This document shows positions 1 to 5,530 of a stretch of DNA of 8,930 bases, piece by piece (positions within the stretch are counted from its first letter, which is position 1; every line of letters begins with the position of its first letter). A program made the position numbers and the translations under genes. The notes beneath the pieces are model-generated. The model made no database searches, was not told the origin of the DNA, and saw only the letters and a program-made list of their open reading frames with translations. The stretch is from an uncultured Pseudomonadota bacterium (lineage in GTDB: Bacteria; Pseudomonadota; Gammaproteobacteria; Burkholderiales; Rhodocyclaceae), in assembly GCA_946479855.1 (NCBI GenBank), contig CAMLHL010000091.1, positions 1 through 8,930 on the forward strand, in the 5' to 3' direction.

Positions 1-14
1 TCATGGTCGGCAAG

Positions 15-269
15 TCACACGCCGATCATCATCTGCCAGTCAACAAGGGCGCCGGTATCGGTATCGACGATGCCTTCTCGATGGTCGACTTGCAATCGAA
101 ACATTGCACAACCGGCCAGTTCAAGGGCCAGGTTGATCCGAAGAAGAATCCTCCGGGTCTCTTCCAGGTACAGAACCTGCGCGGTGGCGACTGACTTAAA
201 TCGCCCTGCAACCCAATAGTGGGTGTCTCTGCGGTTGAGAATCGTACTGCGTTCGATTCTCTTCCAATC
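15..269 (-). pseudogene. Start-less 84-codon open frame, unknown protein fragment
   Basis: The frame reads minus from just after an in-frame TAA (270-272) to a TGA at 15-17, with no ATG, GTG or TTG until residue 56. Its codons are mostly G/C at the third position. The residues look like a real protein: a central amphipathic helix (QVLYLEETRR, then ILLRINLALE) and an acidic end (GIVDTDTGALVDWQMM). The other frames here are poorer in such features. An ATG at 282-284 is in frame but is cut off four codons later by that TAA and lies inside a terminator hairpin. I read it as a decayed or 5'-truncated gene, perhaps cargo of the element to the left. I do not recognise the family. A frameshift in the adjacent long G/A runs is another possible explanation. 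Confidence 0.35.
237..261. repeat. 8-bp perfect inverted repeat
   Basis: GAGAATCG (237-244) and CGATTCTC (254-261) are perfect inverted copies around a 9-base loop. The hairpin sits just before the terminator at 273-302 and overlaps the start-less minus frame, so it may be RNA structure or chance. Function unknown. Confidence 0.5.
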
Positions 270-272
270 TTA

Positions 273-302
273 GGGGGGCTTCATGCCCCCCCCCTTTTTT
301 TT
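273..302 (+). terminator. Strong rho-independent terminator, plus strand
   Basis: The stem GGGGGGC/GCCCCCC (273-279 with 285-291) closes a TTCAT loop and is followed by three more C and eight T (295-302). The T-run lies on the plus strand, so it would end a transcript that starts left of about 237 or outside the window. No convincing plus-strand gene is seen before it, so its client is unknown. Confidence 0.75.
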
Positions 303-341
303 GCCGTGGAACGGGTAAGAATTTTGTGTAGCTGACCACTG

Positions 342-400
342 GGCAGGAAACTGCCGCCATCGCAGGGAGCGATGATGGCTGTAGGAAGATACCCGTATCT
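342..400. repeat. Three consecutive short hairpins
   Basis: Three perfect inverted repeats follow one another: GGCAG/CTGCC around a GAAA tetraloop (342-355), CATCGC/GCGATG around AGGGA (358-374), and AGATAC-CC-GTATCT (387-400). They lie between the plus-strand terminator and the TACCGTCA sites. They could be a structured RNA, protein-binding palindromes at the end of a mobile element, or chance. No known RNA family was recognised. Confidence 0.5.
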
Positions 401-409
401 GAGGATGTG

Positions 410-441
410 TACCGTCATTCATACCGTCCAATGTGACGGTA
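410..441. repeat. Outer arm-type sites (TACCGTCA family)
   Basis: TACCGTCA (410-417), TACCGTCC (422-429) and the inverted TGACGGTA (434-441) form a cluster outside the left island repeat. Short repeats of this kind commonly flank P4-type integrase attachment sites as arm-binding sites. The octamer differs from the TACCAACA sites inside the island, which points to a second integrase specificity and hence a neighbouring element. Confidence 0.55.
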
Positions 442-560
442 TTTATTAGAGGACTTTGGACAGAATTGGGCTATCGGGCAATAAAAAACCCCGCAGCGGC
501 GGGGTTCTTTGGACTACCGTGGGTCACGATAGATGGGAATTTGGTGCTCCTGACGGGGTC
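438..560 (-). repeat. Left attachment-type direct repeat with tRNA 3'-end remnant
   Basis: This is an imperfect direct copy of 4993-5117. Shared blocks, in order, are GGTATTT, ACTTT-GAC, GGCAATAAAAAACCCCGC (18 identical bases), GCGGGGTTCTT-GGACTA, TGGTGC and TCCTGACGGG. The last two correspond to the CCA end, acceptor stem and T-stem of tRNA-Val read on the minus strand. The tRNA part is degenerate: one base is missing in the acceptor stem and the T-loop has diverged, so it cannot form a tRNA. It marks the distal end of the island (attL/attR type). The divergence suggests an old insertion or a related but separate element. Confidence 0.7.
481..506 (-). terminator. Second copy of the tRNA-Val terminator
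   Basis: AACCCCGC and GCGGGGTT form a perfect 8-bp stem with a 4-base loop (487-506), followed on the minus strand by a T-run complementary to 481-488. It is the counterpart of 5036-5062 and differs mainly in the loop. It may be the original chromosomal tRNA terminator, displaced when the island entered, or the terminator carried by the next element. Confidence 0.7.
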
Positions 561-844
561 AAATTAAGCCTCGAAAAGGCCGTCATTCTTAGGTTTGTGT
601 TGGTTCGAACTTTACGATACCAACAAAAATACCATCAGGTGCTAACTGCTTGGGGTTTCAATCAATTGAAAACCGCTGCTGCGATGGTTAGTCGCATCCC
701 AAAGCGGCGCGCATTTTAACAGGGATTTCGAAAACGTTAACCTCTCATTGCTGACACTGCAGTGCTGAGCGCGCATTCCCAAGAATCGTTGGTTATCTAT
801 GGTTTGGTTGAATCAATAGCCCGAATTGAGCTCCGGTAGCGTGC
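561..844. other. Gene-free left end of the island
   Basis: No convincing coding region is seen here. It holds the inner arm-type sites (598-637), a perfect 10-bp palindrome CACTGCAGTG (755-764) and two copies of GCGCGCATT about 60 bases apart. An open frame running through it from 456 also crosses the terminator repeat and is not protein-like. The region may contain the lost 5' end or promoter of the gene that follows. Confidence 0.5.
598..637. repeat. Inner left arm-type sites (TACCAACA family)
   Basis: TGTTGGT (598-604, inverted), TACCAACA (618-625) and TACCATCA (630-637) match the octamers repeated three times at the other end of the island (4946-4984). The shared octamer supports 541-5101 being one integrase-dependent unit. 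Confidence 0.6.
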
Positions 845-2265
845 GTGTTGGGTACGTACGACTCAATGGAGCGATCGCTGTACAACTGGCGTGATGGCAA
901 GACACCGCACATTCAGTCTATCGAGAGCTATTTTCCTGATGATGCACAGCTCGAGTTCAAAGGCACCTTTGAACCAGACAGCCAGAAGTCGCATCCTGAG
1001 CAATTCGCTGAGGCCAAGGCATTCTTGCAGCGCAAAGGGCTAGATGCAGATGCGCTAAGAGATCAAATTCCGATTACGCAACCTGGCGTTATCGAAGCAA
1101 TTCTTGCTGGAGAGTCGCCTGTCGATATCGAGCAAGAATTCATACAACTATTGTCTATCCGCTATGGAAAGCCTGCCATGCAGACTGTTCGTCAGCGCTT
1201 GCGAATTGCACGTATGGTGCAGGATGGATACAAACGTCTTGTTAAGTTTCTGTGCCCTGGAATCGATCCAGCTTGCACCGATCCCTATCAAAACAAGGTG
1301 CTTCAGTTGATTGTGATTGTAGAAACGATATACAACCTCAGCATTGGCGCTTACAAAAATTGTGACAGTCGTGCCGAAGAGGATGCATGGTTCGAAACCA
1401 AGCTCGCTCCATGGGACAAAGAAACAATCTTTCTGTCTATTCTTCCGTCACGATTCGAGTCGGCATTTGAGGAGGTTCCTGAATTGCTGACAAGGGAATT
1501 TGCCACGCTCGATCCAACCACACCCTTGCAGGATCTCGTTCCGATGGATGAAAGGAATGCACCACGAATCATCCAAGCAAAACTGAAACAGTTGAAGAGC
1601 CTTATCGATGAGGCCAAACGTGTAGGTTACCTGCGTGGATGTGTCGAAACATCGCTCCCCTGGAGTCCATTGGAAAGCGAAAGCAGCTATTGGGTTGTTG
1701 GCCAAGTGGCACTAGACGATAACCTGTCTGCAAGCGCACGTGAGAACGTGATTAAGCGGATGCGAGAATTGGCCACGACACCAGGTCAATTGGTCGGCGC
1801 CATCTTGATTGAACTGCATATGCTACTGAATGCTGGACCTAAGGAGAGACCCGCCGACGTGGAAAGTCGCGTGAAATCCTTGCTTGCAGAAGCTGAAGCG
1901 AGCCCAGGAAAGAGTGAGTGGGAAGCTGCATTGTTGCAGTACCAAGCAAAACATCATCTTGCACAAATGACTTCAAGTCGGCAGCAAACCTTTTTAGGGA
2001 GGCGCTGGATGCCAGTGCTGAGCGTAATTGCGGCTCAATGAGAGGGGAGATAGCGCGTGACTGCTTCGCAGCATCCCTTGTTAATAGGCGACTCAGTCCT
2101 CGTGATCATGAAAAGCCGTATCGCCACATGTTGGCTAGTGATGTCATTGAGGGAATGGTGGTTACGCTAGAGAAAACCGCGAAAGCTGTTGCAAGCTACT
2201 TTTCGGAGACCCTTTATAAACCGTATCCCGGTTATTCCAGGCAGGAGGTTCGTTTCAGTTTTTGA
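845..2265 (+). pseudogene. TPR-like protein of unknown function, split by a 1-base deletion
   Basis: The first frame runs from a GTG at 845 to a TGA at 2039 (398 codons). Its last 24 codons are not protein-like, while the next frame reads on convincingly from 1966 to 2265. At residue 374 the DNA reads GCACAAATGAC. One extra A would give LAQ-NDF and a continuous product of about 473 aa. Across the joint, AKHHLAQ-NDFKSAANLF-REALDAS has TPR helix spacing, followed by RGEIARDCFA and YFSETLYKPYPGY. The rest is mostly helical, with no membrane segment. The 5' end is also doubtful: the frame opens only at 830, no good ribosome site precedes 845, and the product begins abruptly at LGTYDSMERSLYNWRDGKTP, so N-terminal sequence may be lost. 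The family is unrecognised. It converges on the operon at 2333-3966. A sequencing error at the A-run is the main alternative to true decay. Confidence 0.75.
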
Positions 2266-2332
2266 AGCTATCCCCTGCGGCAACCTATCGTTTTCGTGGG
2301 TGTGTTCAGGTGCACCGGAGAAATAGCCCTGT

Positions 2333-2947
2333 TCAGTGCACTTTAGAATGTTCCCAACGTAGGATGTTCATTACAATGGCATATACATTAAATATGAAAC
2401 TCTTGAGCATCAGCAGCAAGTAAACGAAGCTGGTTCCTTGGAGCACATATCCAATTCTAATAAGCACATCGCGAACACAGTCCGAAGCTGGCATCAGCTT
2501 TACCATACTTGGAACAACTCCACCGGGTTGGCAAAAAAGAAGTACGCAAAGAAACATCCCTGCGCAAACAAGATAAGCGATAAACACTCGCATAAATGCG
2601 AATAAATTTTTCTTGAGCGTTGGCAGTCCGGTTTCTTTGTCAAAGTGATCCATCATCGCCAACATCATGTCCGGTTTTGCGACAGTCATGAAGATGGTAA
2701 AGCCAGCAATCAGAAAGCCAAGCGTGGTAATCGTGAAGTTAAATCCGTTGCTCGCCCAAACCCTGGTATCAGCGAGAAGTGGCGCTGTGCTTTGCTGTAG
2801 AACAAACGCGTTGATAGTTAAAAATAGCGCAGCAGCGGCATTTAGAGAGATCTGAACCCAGCTCGGTCGGATTCGCCTGGAGAGGACGAAAACGTGCCAA
2901 AGTGATTTCTCGCTTGTAAGTTCAGCTGGGTCAAAATTGAAGCGCAT
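2333..2947 (-). CDS. Four-pass membrane protein of unknown function
   Basis: This 204-aa protein has four predicted hydrophobic segments, at about residues 33-50, 68-90, 117-139 and 165-190. A charged N-terminus precedes them (FDPAELTSEK, then LSRRIRPSW). A loop with DHFDKETGLPTLKK (100-113) separates segments 2 and 3. The C-terminus is short and polar. There is no signal peptide or recognisable enzymatic motif. Its ATG shares one base with the stop of the upstream gene (TAATG at 2945-2949), so it is probably translationally coupled to it and works with it. A small multi-pass protein paired with a soluble partner on an island fits an inner-membrane effector or anchor, but that role is inferred from context only. 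AT-rich codons mark it as island cargo. The real start is well supported by the coupling. Confidence 0.8.
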   Translation of the reverse strand: MRFNFDPAELTSEKSLWHVFVLSRRIRPSWVQISLNAAAALFLTINAFVLQQSTAPLLADTRVWASNGFNFTITTLGFLIAGFTIFMTVAKPDMMLAMMDHFDKETGLPTLKKNLFAFMRVFIAYLVCAGMFLCVLLFCQPGGVVPSMVKLMPASDCVRDVLIRIGYVLQGTSFVYLLLMLKSFIFNVYAIVMNILRWEHSKVH

Positions 2948-3966
2948 TACTGCTGTCCGCTGACTAATGACCTTACTCGCTCTAATACCCCTGCAGCCAA
3001 TGCAGGAAGAACAATATGTCCGGATTCAGCCAACTTTTTGAACGTGCTGTGCAGAGATGCACCTGCCTTCGGAATGGCTTTGGGCAAGGAGCCAATTTCG
3101 ACTGTAAGACTGAAATCCTCGTTGTTTCCCTTGAGTTGATCTCCCTCGAGATCGTACCCGCGCAATTGAACGTTTGAATTCCCTAGACCTGTTGCGGCGG
3201 AGGTTTGAGCGACCACTTCCGTTGCAGAAAGTCCTTCCTTGCCGTTGGCAAACCGTACAGAAGCAGTGGCACTGTTCATATTATCTTTGCGCCTTCCGAG
3301 GTCTCGCCAAAAATCATCGTTATTGATCTCCTCTTGATTGGTTGGGAGCAGTTTGATGACCAATTCCTCAACGGTTTTGAAGCGCTTTACAAAATCTTCA
3401 AGTGACTGACGGTCAGTCAGCGGGGTGATACGCAACTCAGGACGTGGATATTCACGGAAAAGCTTGGATTTTGTTCCTCGCGGCGGTTTTTTTCCCAGCT
3501 CCTTCTCTTTTGCAGAAATTAGCTCATCAATAAACTCAGTGTGGCGCTTTAGGAGGAAGGATTGGCAGGTGCTTTCGAAGTTCTGAATTGAGGGCGCACC
3601 AGAGACCTCGCGGCAAAAAATCAGTCGATGATTTTCTAGTAGAAGAACAAATACGGAAGTTGGCGCGGTTTCTAGCTCTTTTGGATCGGCAACGATGCCA
3701 TCATTTGTGTAGATTTGGTCGCGTTTTAGCTTTGTGTTCTTGACGATTCGACCGGCAATGGCAGCTGTCTCTTGGCCATTTTCCAGTTTCAACCGGATGA
3801 TTTCTGTGTCGAGGAAGAAGTACTCTCCCTTGTTTTTTATTTTTCGAACATATCGCCGTGGTTTGAAAGATGGTGAAACCATTTCAACAAAATAGTCCAG
3901 CAGAACTTTTTCATCCCCAAATTTCAGGGTGTAATTACCGAACTCAACTCGTTGTGTGAAGCCCAT
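2947..3966 (-). CDS. Soluble protein of unknown function, first gene of a two-gene operon
   Basis: This 339-aa product has no signal peptide and no clear membrane segment. Residues 1-120 are rich in predicted beta strands (FGNYTLKFGD, GEYFFLDTEIIRLKLENGQ, TSVFVLLLENHRLIFCREV). Residues 125-205 look helical and charged, with a basic stretch KEKELGKKPPRGTKSK (153-168). Residues 232-300 look like a second beta-rich region. The start ATG (3964-3966) follows AAAAGG at a sound distance. Two inverted repeats lie just upstream: CGCGC/GCGCG at 3988-4002, and GCATA/TATGC at 4014-4030, a possible operator. Its stop overlaps the start of the four-pass membrane gene by one base, so the two form a unit. 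I considered KwaB of the Kiwa defence pair because of the soluble-plus-4TM partnership, but gene order and sequence do not clearly agree. Function is left open. Confidence 0.8.
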   Translation of the reverse strand: MGFTQRVEFGNYTLKFGDEKVLLDYFVEMVSPSFKPRRYVRKIKNKGEYFFLDTEIIRLKLENGQETAAIAGRIVKNTKLKRDQIYTNDGIVADPKELETAPTSVFVLLLENHRLIFCREVSGAPSIQNFESTCQSFLLKRHTEFIDELISAKEKELGKKPPRGTKSKLFREYPRPELRITPLTDRQSLEDFVKRFKTVEELVIKLLPTNQEEINNDDFWRDLGRRKDNMNSATASVRFANGKEGLSATEVVAQTSAATGLGNSNVQLRGYDLEGDQLKGNNEDFSLTVEIGSLPKAIPKAGASLHSTFKKLAESGHIVLPALAAGVLERVRSLVSGQQ

Positions 3967-3987
3967 GTGCGAACCTTTTCGTTACCA

Positions 3988-4030
3988 CGCGCGGAAAGCG
4001 CGACATCCGAAAAGCATAGCACGGGTATGC
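3988..4030. promoter_or_regulatory. Two inverted repeats upstream of the two-gene operon
   Basis: CGCGC-GGAAA-GCGCG (3988-4002) and GCATA-N7-TATGC (4014-4030) lie 22-64 bases before the 339-aa gene's start. They could be an operator or leader structure. No good -35/-10 pair was found around them, so the promoter itself is not located. Confidence 0.3.
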
Positions 4031-4053
4031 AAATGAGATTGTCCGAGCCTGAT

Positions 4054-4094
4054 AAAACGCGTCTAGGCCTCCGTTCATTCCTTCTTCGCCTAGA
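4054..4094 (-). terminator. Possible terminator after the NERD gene
   Basis: TCTAGGC and GCCTAGA (4088-4094 and 4062-4068) can pair around a 19-base loop. On the minus strand a short TTTT follows shortly after. The position, about 20 bases past the NERD stop, suits a weak terminator that partly separates it from the downstream operon. The long loop and short T-run make it uncertain. Confidence 0.4.
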
Positions 4095-4113
4095 GCGAAG
4101 CATCTTGACTGGC

Positions 4114-4911
4114 TTACACCTCTGGCCTCGTGAATCGACATTTTGGAAAGGCGCTACAGCCGAAAAACTGCGATCCAGCTTTGGGTCCTGATTTCACTGT
4201 TCGCAAAATCAACGCACTGGCGCATTTTGGACAGGTAGATGTGCTGCCGTGCCTCTCCTTCAATGACGCGAGATGCGTAGCCCTGGTTTCGAAGGATTTC
4301 ACGATTCCCTTGGGCATTTTCCCTGTTTGAATGGCCGAGACGAATTGCCTTACTTCATCATCTGTCAGGAGAACAGCGGTGTGTTTTTTGATGAAGCTGG
4401 TATAACCCGTTGAACGAACATTTTCCGGCATGGGGGTCTTGAATTCACACTCCCCCCAGAACATCACCAGCGAAATCAGCTTCGATTCGTCGATTCCAAG
4501 AAACGCCTGAAGAGCCTTGGTGTGACGATAGTTCTGGTGAAGCGGGTTTTGGAAACGATATTTTTTTCCGAACAGGCTCTGGGTCCATTGAGCGCTTTTC
4601 TCGTCGCCAAATATCCAGCCATCCATGTTCTTGGCCTCGATGACGAAAATGCCAAACTTCGAAACGATAATGTGGTCGATCTGCGTCGTGCCATTGCTGG
4701 TTTGCAGCGTAATGTTGTTCAGCGAGATGTAGGTTTCTGGATCAAGTAGGAGCTTTTGGGCAACTGCACCGACAGTTTCCCCGATCCAATTCATGCGCCA
4801 AAGCTTGGCTCCAGTCGTCTGGATAAGGAGGTACATCCCCTTTTCATCAACCAGTTTTCTTGGTTTTTCACCCGGCTTCGCTGTCCGGATTGCAAGATCA
4901 GTCAGTGCCAT
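4114..4911 (-). CDS. Chimeric protein: integrase N-terminus fused to NERD nuclease-like domain and C4 zinc finger
   Basis: Residues 1-42 (starting MALTDLAIRTAKPGEKPRKL, ending KLWRMNW) are the N-terminal domain of a P4-type tyrosine integrase (DUF4102 type). At about residue 43 the sequence changes to GETVGAVAQKLL, the opening helix of a NERD domain. NERD features follow: QIDHIIVS with D79, then FVIEAKN with E92 and K94, giving the D...ExK pattern of PD-(D/E)xK-like nucleases; then WTQSLFGKKYRFQNPL. The end is a topoisomerase-IA-type zinc finger with C227, C230, C252 and C258. Start: the ATG at 4909-4911 follows GAGGTG, the integrase's own ribosome site. A deletion seems to have removed the rest of int and the NERD gene's own 5' end, leaving one open frame. 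The NERD half has its key residues, so it may be active. NERD proteins are suspected DNA-processing or defence enzymes; the substrate here is unknown. Confidence 0.85.
   Translation of the reverse strand: MALTDLAIRTAKPGEKPRKLVDEKGMYLLIQTTGAKLWRMNWIGETVGAVAQKLLLDPETYISLNNITLQTSNGTTQIDHIIVSKFGIFVIEAKNMDGWIFGDEKSAQWTQSLFGKKYRFQNPLHQNYRHTKALQAFLGIDESKLISLVMFWGECEFKTPMPENVRSTGYTSFIKKHTAVLLTDDEVRQFVSAIQTGKMPKGIVKSFETRATHLASLKERHGSTSTCPKCASALILRTVKSGPKAGSQFFGCSAFPKCRFTRPEV
4783..4911 (-). pseudogene. P4-type integrase, N-terminal fragment only
   Basis: The first 42 codons of the chimeric gene match the start of tRNA-targeting integrases: ALTDLAIRTAKPGEKPRKL, a YLLIQ strand and GAKLWRMNW. In intact members this is followed by the arm-binding and catalytic parts, about 350 further residues, with an R...HxxR...Y catalytic set. 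None of that is present, so site-specific recombination activity is lost. Its place beside tRNA-Val, reading away from it, is where the integrase gene of this element would be expected. Confidence 0.8.
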
Positions 4912-4945
4912 GCAACACCTCTAAATTGGTTGGATTTTTGGCGTA

Positions 4946-4999
4946 TACCAACAGCCCTTTGAAATACCAACACAAATACCAACAAAAACGATGGTATTT
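4946..4999. repeat. Integrase-proximal arm-type sites (TACCAACA x3)
   Basis: TACCAACA occurs at 4946-4953, 4965-4972 and 4977-4984, and an inverted TGGTATT follows at 4992-4998. They lie between the integrase start and the attachment repeat, the usual place for arm-type sites. They probably also overlap the integrase promoter, which now drives the chimera, so integrase or host factors bound here could regulate it. Confidence 0.65.
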
Positions 5000-5117
5000 C
5001 TTCAAACCACTTTAGACGACACTGGACGAACCGGCAATAAAAAACCCCGCATTTGCGGGGTTCTTCGGACTATTGTGAATCACAACAGATCAAATTCTGG
5101 TGCGTCCTGACGGGCTC
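4993..5117 (-). repeat. Right attachment-type direct repeat overlapping tRNA-Val
   Basis: This is the partner of 438-560. It contains the GGTATTT block, the tRNA terminator and the last 20 or so bases of tRNA-Val. This copy keeps the tRNA intact, as expected when an element replaces the tRNA 3' end with an identical one on entry. Confidence 0.7.
5036..5062 (-). terminator. Terminator of tRNA-Val
   Basis: On the minus strand an 8-bp stem AACCCCGC/GCGGGGTT with a 4-base loop (5043-5062) runs into TTTTTTATT. It lies 36 bases after the tRNA CCA end. Confidence 0.85.
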
Positions 5118-5173
5118 GAACCGCCGACATTCTGCGTGTAAGGCAGACGCTCTACCAACTGAGCTAAGAACGC
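5098..5173 (-). tRNA. tRNA-Val (anticodon UAC)
   Basis: A full cloverleaf of 76 bases is read on the minus strand. The acceptor stem pairs GCGTTCT with AGGACGC. The D arm is GCTC-AGTTGGTA-GAGC. The anticodon stem TCTGC/GCAGA closes the loop CTTACAC, giving anticodon TAC. The T stem is GGCGG/CCGTC around TTCGAGC. ACCA is encoded at the 3' end (5098-5101). It decodes GUA and, by wobble, other valine codons. The gene is the insertion target of the island: its last 20 or so bases lie in the direct repeat, and a degenerate copy of them sits at 543-560. All pairs are intact, so it should be functional. Confidence 0.95.
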
Positions 5174-5184
5174 GAAGGGGACGC

Positions 5185-5190
5185 ATTATA
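5185..5190 (-). promoter_or_regulatory. -10 element of the tRNA-Val promoter
   Basis: A perfect TATAAT lies on the minus strand 11 bases before the mature tRNA 5' end. It is followed by a GC-rich stretch GCGTCCCC, typical of stable-RNA promoters under stringent control. No good TTGACA-like -35 is seen at 16-18 bases upstream. Confidence 0.65.
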
Positions 5191-5518
5191 ACCAAAGAAA
5201 TTCCGGATGCGAGTTCCGTAGAAAATATTTTTCGCAATGCTTCAGACCGGCCTTGTTGCTTGGCGAACGCGCCGCCCGCAAGCGACTTCCTTGCCGCGTT
5301 GGGGCCGGCCAGCGGCGACGAGCAAGGGGGCGAGGATGCGCCTTGGATCCCGTTGGTTGTTGCTGAGCGATTCTCCAGGGGCAACGCCGAAGATTGGGGG
5401 AGTACGGGATAATCCGAAGTTGAAAACCCGAGCGCGGGAGTCGACAATAGCGTCTTTCCAGGTTGGCGGCACGCAGAGGCGGCCCGGCAGCATCGACATA
5501 ACCAGAATTCCATCATTC
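5191..5518. other. Intergenic region between divergent tRNA-Val and transporter genes
   Basis: About 330 bases without a convincing gene. Frames of up to 148 codons cross it but run into the tRNA or the transporter and do not look protein-like. It should carry the upstream parts of both divergent promoters. A possible plus-strand promoter at 5420-5448 is listed separately. No riboswitch was recognised, though a 70-base leader before the transporter would leave room for one. Confidence 0.5.
5420..5448 (+). promoter_or_regulatory. Candidate promoter of the transporter gene
   Basis: TTGAAA (5420-5425) and GACAAT (5443-5448) are separated by exactly 17 bases and resemble sigma-70 -35 and -10 boxes. 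The spacer holds CCCG-AGCG-CGGG (5427-5438), an inverted repeat that could be an operator. This rests on sequence only. Confidence 0.4.
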
Positions 5519-5530
5519 ATGAGAACAGCC

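Larger units (their letters stand above)
541..5101. mobile_element. Small genomic island in tRNA-Val, integrase-defective
   Basis: About 4.6 kb lies between the two copies of the tRNA 3' end. Evidence for an island: flanking direct repeats that include the tRNA terminus; TACCAACA-type sites just inside both ends; a P4-type integrase N-terminus starting about 190 bases downstream of the tRNA and reading away from it, the classic tRNA-int order; and clearly lower GC with looser codon use than the genes right of the tRNA. The integrase has lost everything after about residue 42, so the element cannot move by itself. The cargo is one frameshifted TPR-like gene, a two-gene soluble/membrane operon and a NERD chimera. 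Exact crossover points cannot be fixed from one sequence. Confidence 0.75.

Noticed and set aside
456..719. Plus-strand frame of 87 codons at the island's left end
   Set aside because: It runs through the tRNA terminator copy and the attachment repeat, and its residues look random.
1961..1972. Programmed ribosomal frameshift in the TPR-like gene
   Set aside because: CAAATGA lacks a slippery heptamer, and no pseudoknot is obvious downstream. A simple deletion in an A-run is more likely.
1918..2265. Independent small gene overlapping the end of the TPR-like gene
   Set aside because: The first 16 residues are not protein-like and no ribosome site precedes it. The rest continues the upstream protein after a one-base shift.
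2333..3966. Kiwa (KwaA/KwaB) defence system
   Set aside because: The soluble-plus-4TM pairing is similar, but the gene order is reversed and I could not recognise KwaB sequence features. A profile search would settle it.
5053..5516. Open frames on both strands across tRNA-Val
   Set aside because: They read through the tRNA gene and its promoter. No coding character.
5237..5530. Upstream extension of the transporter frame
   Set aside because: The frame is open, but its residues are not protein-like and a signal peptide or first helix begins at ATG 5531.
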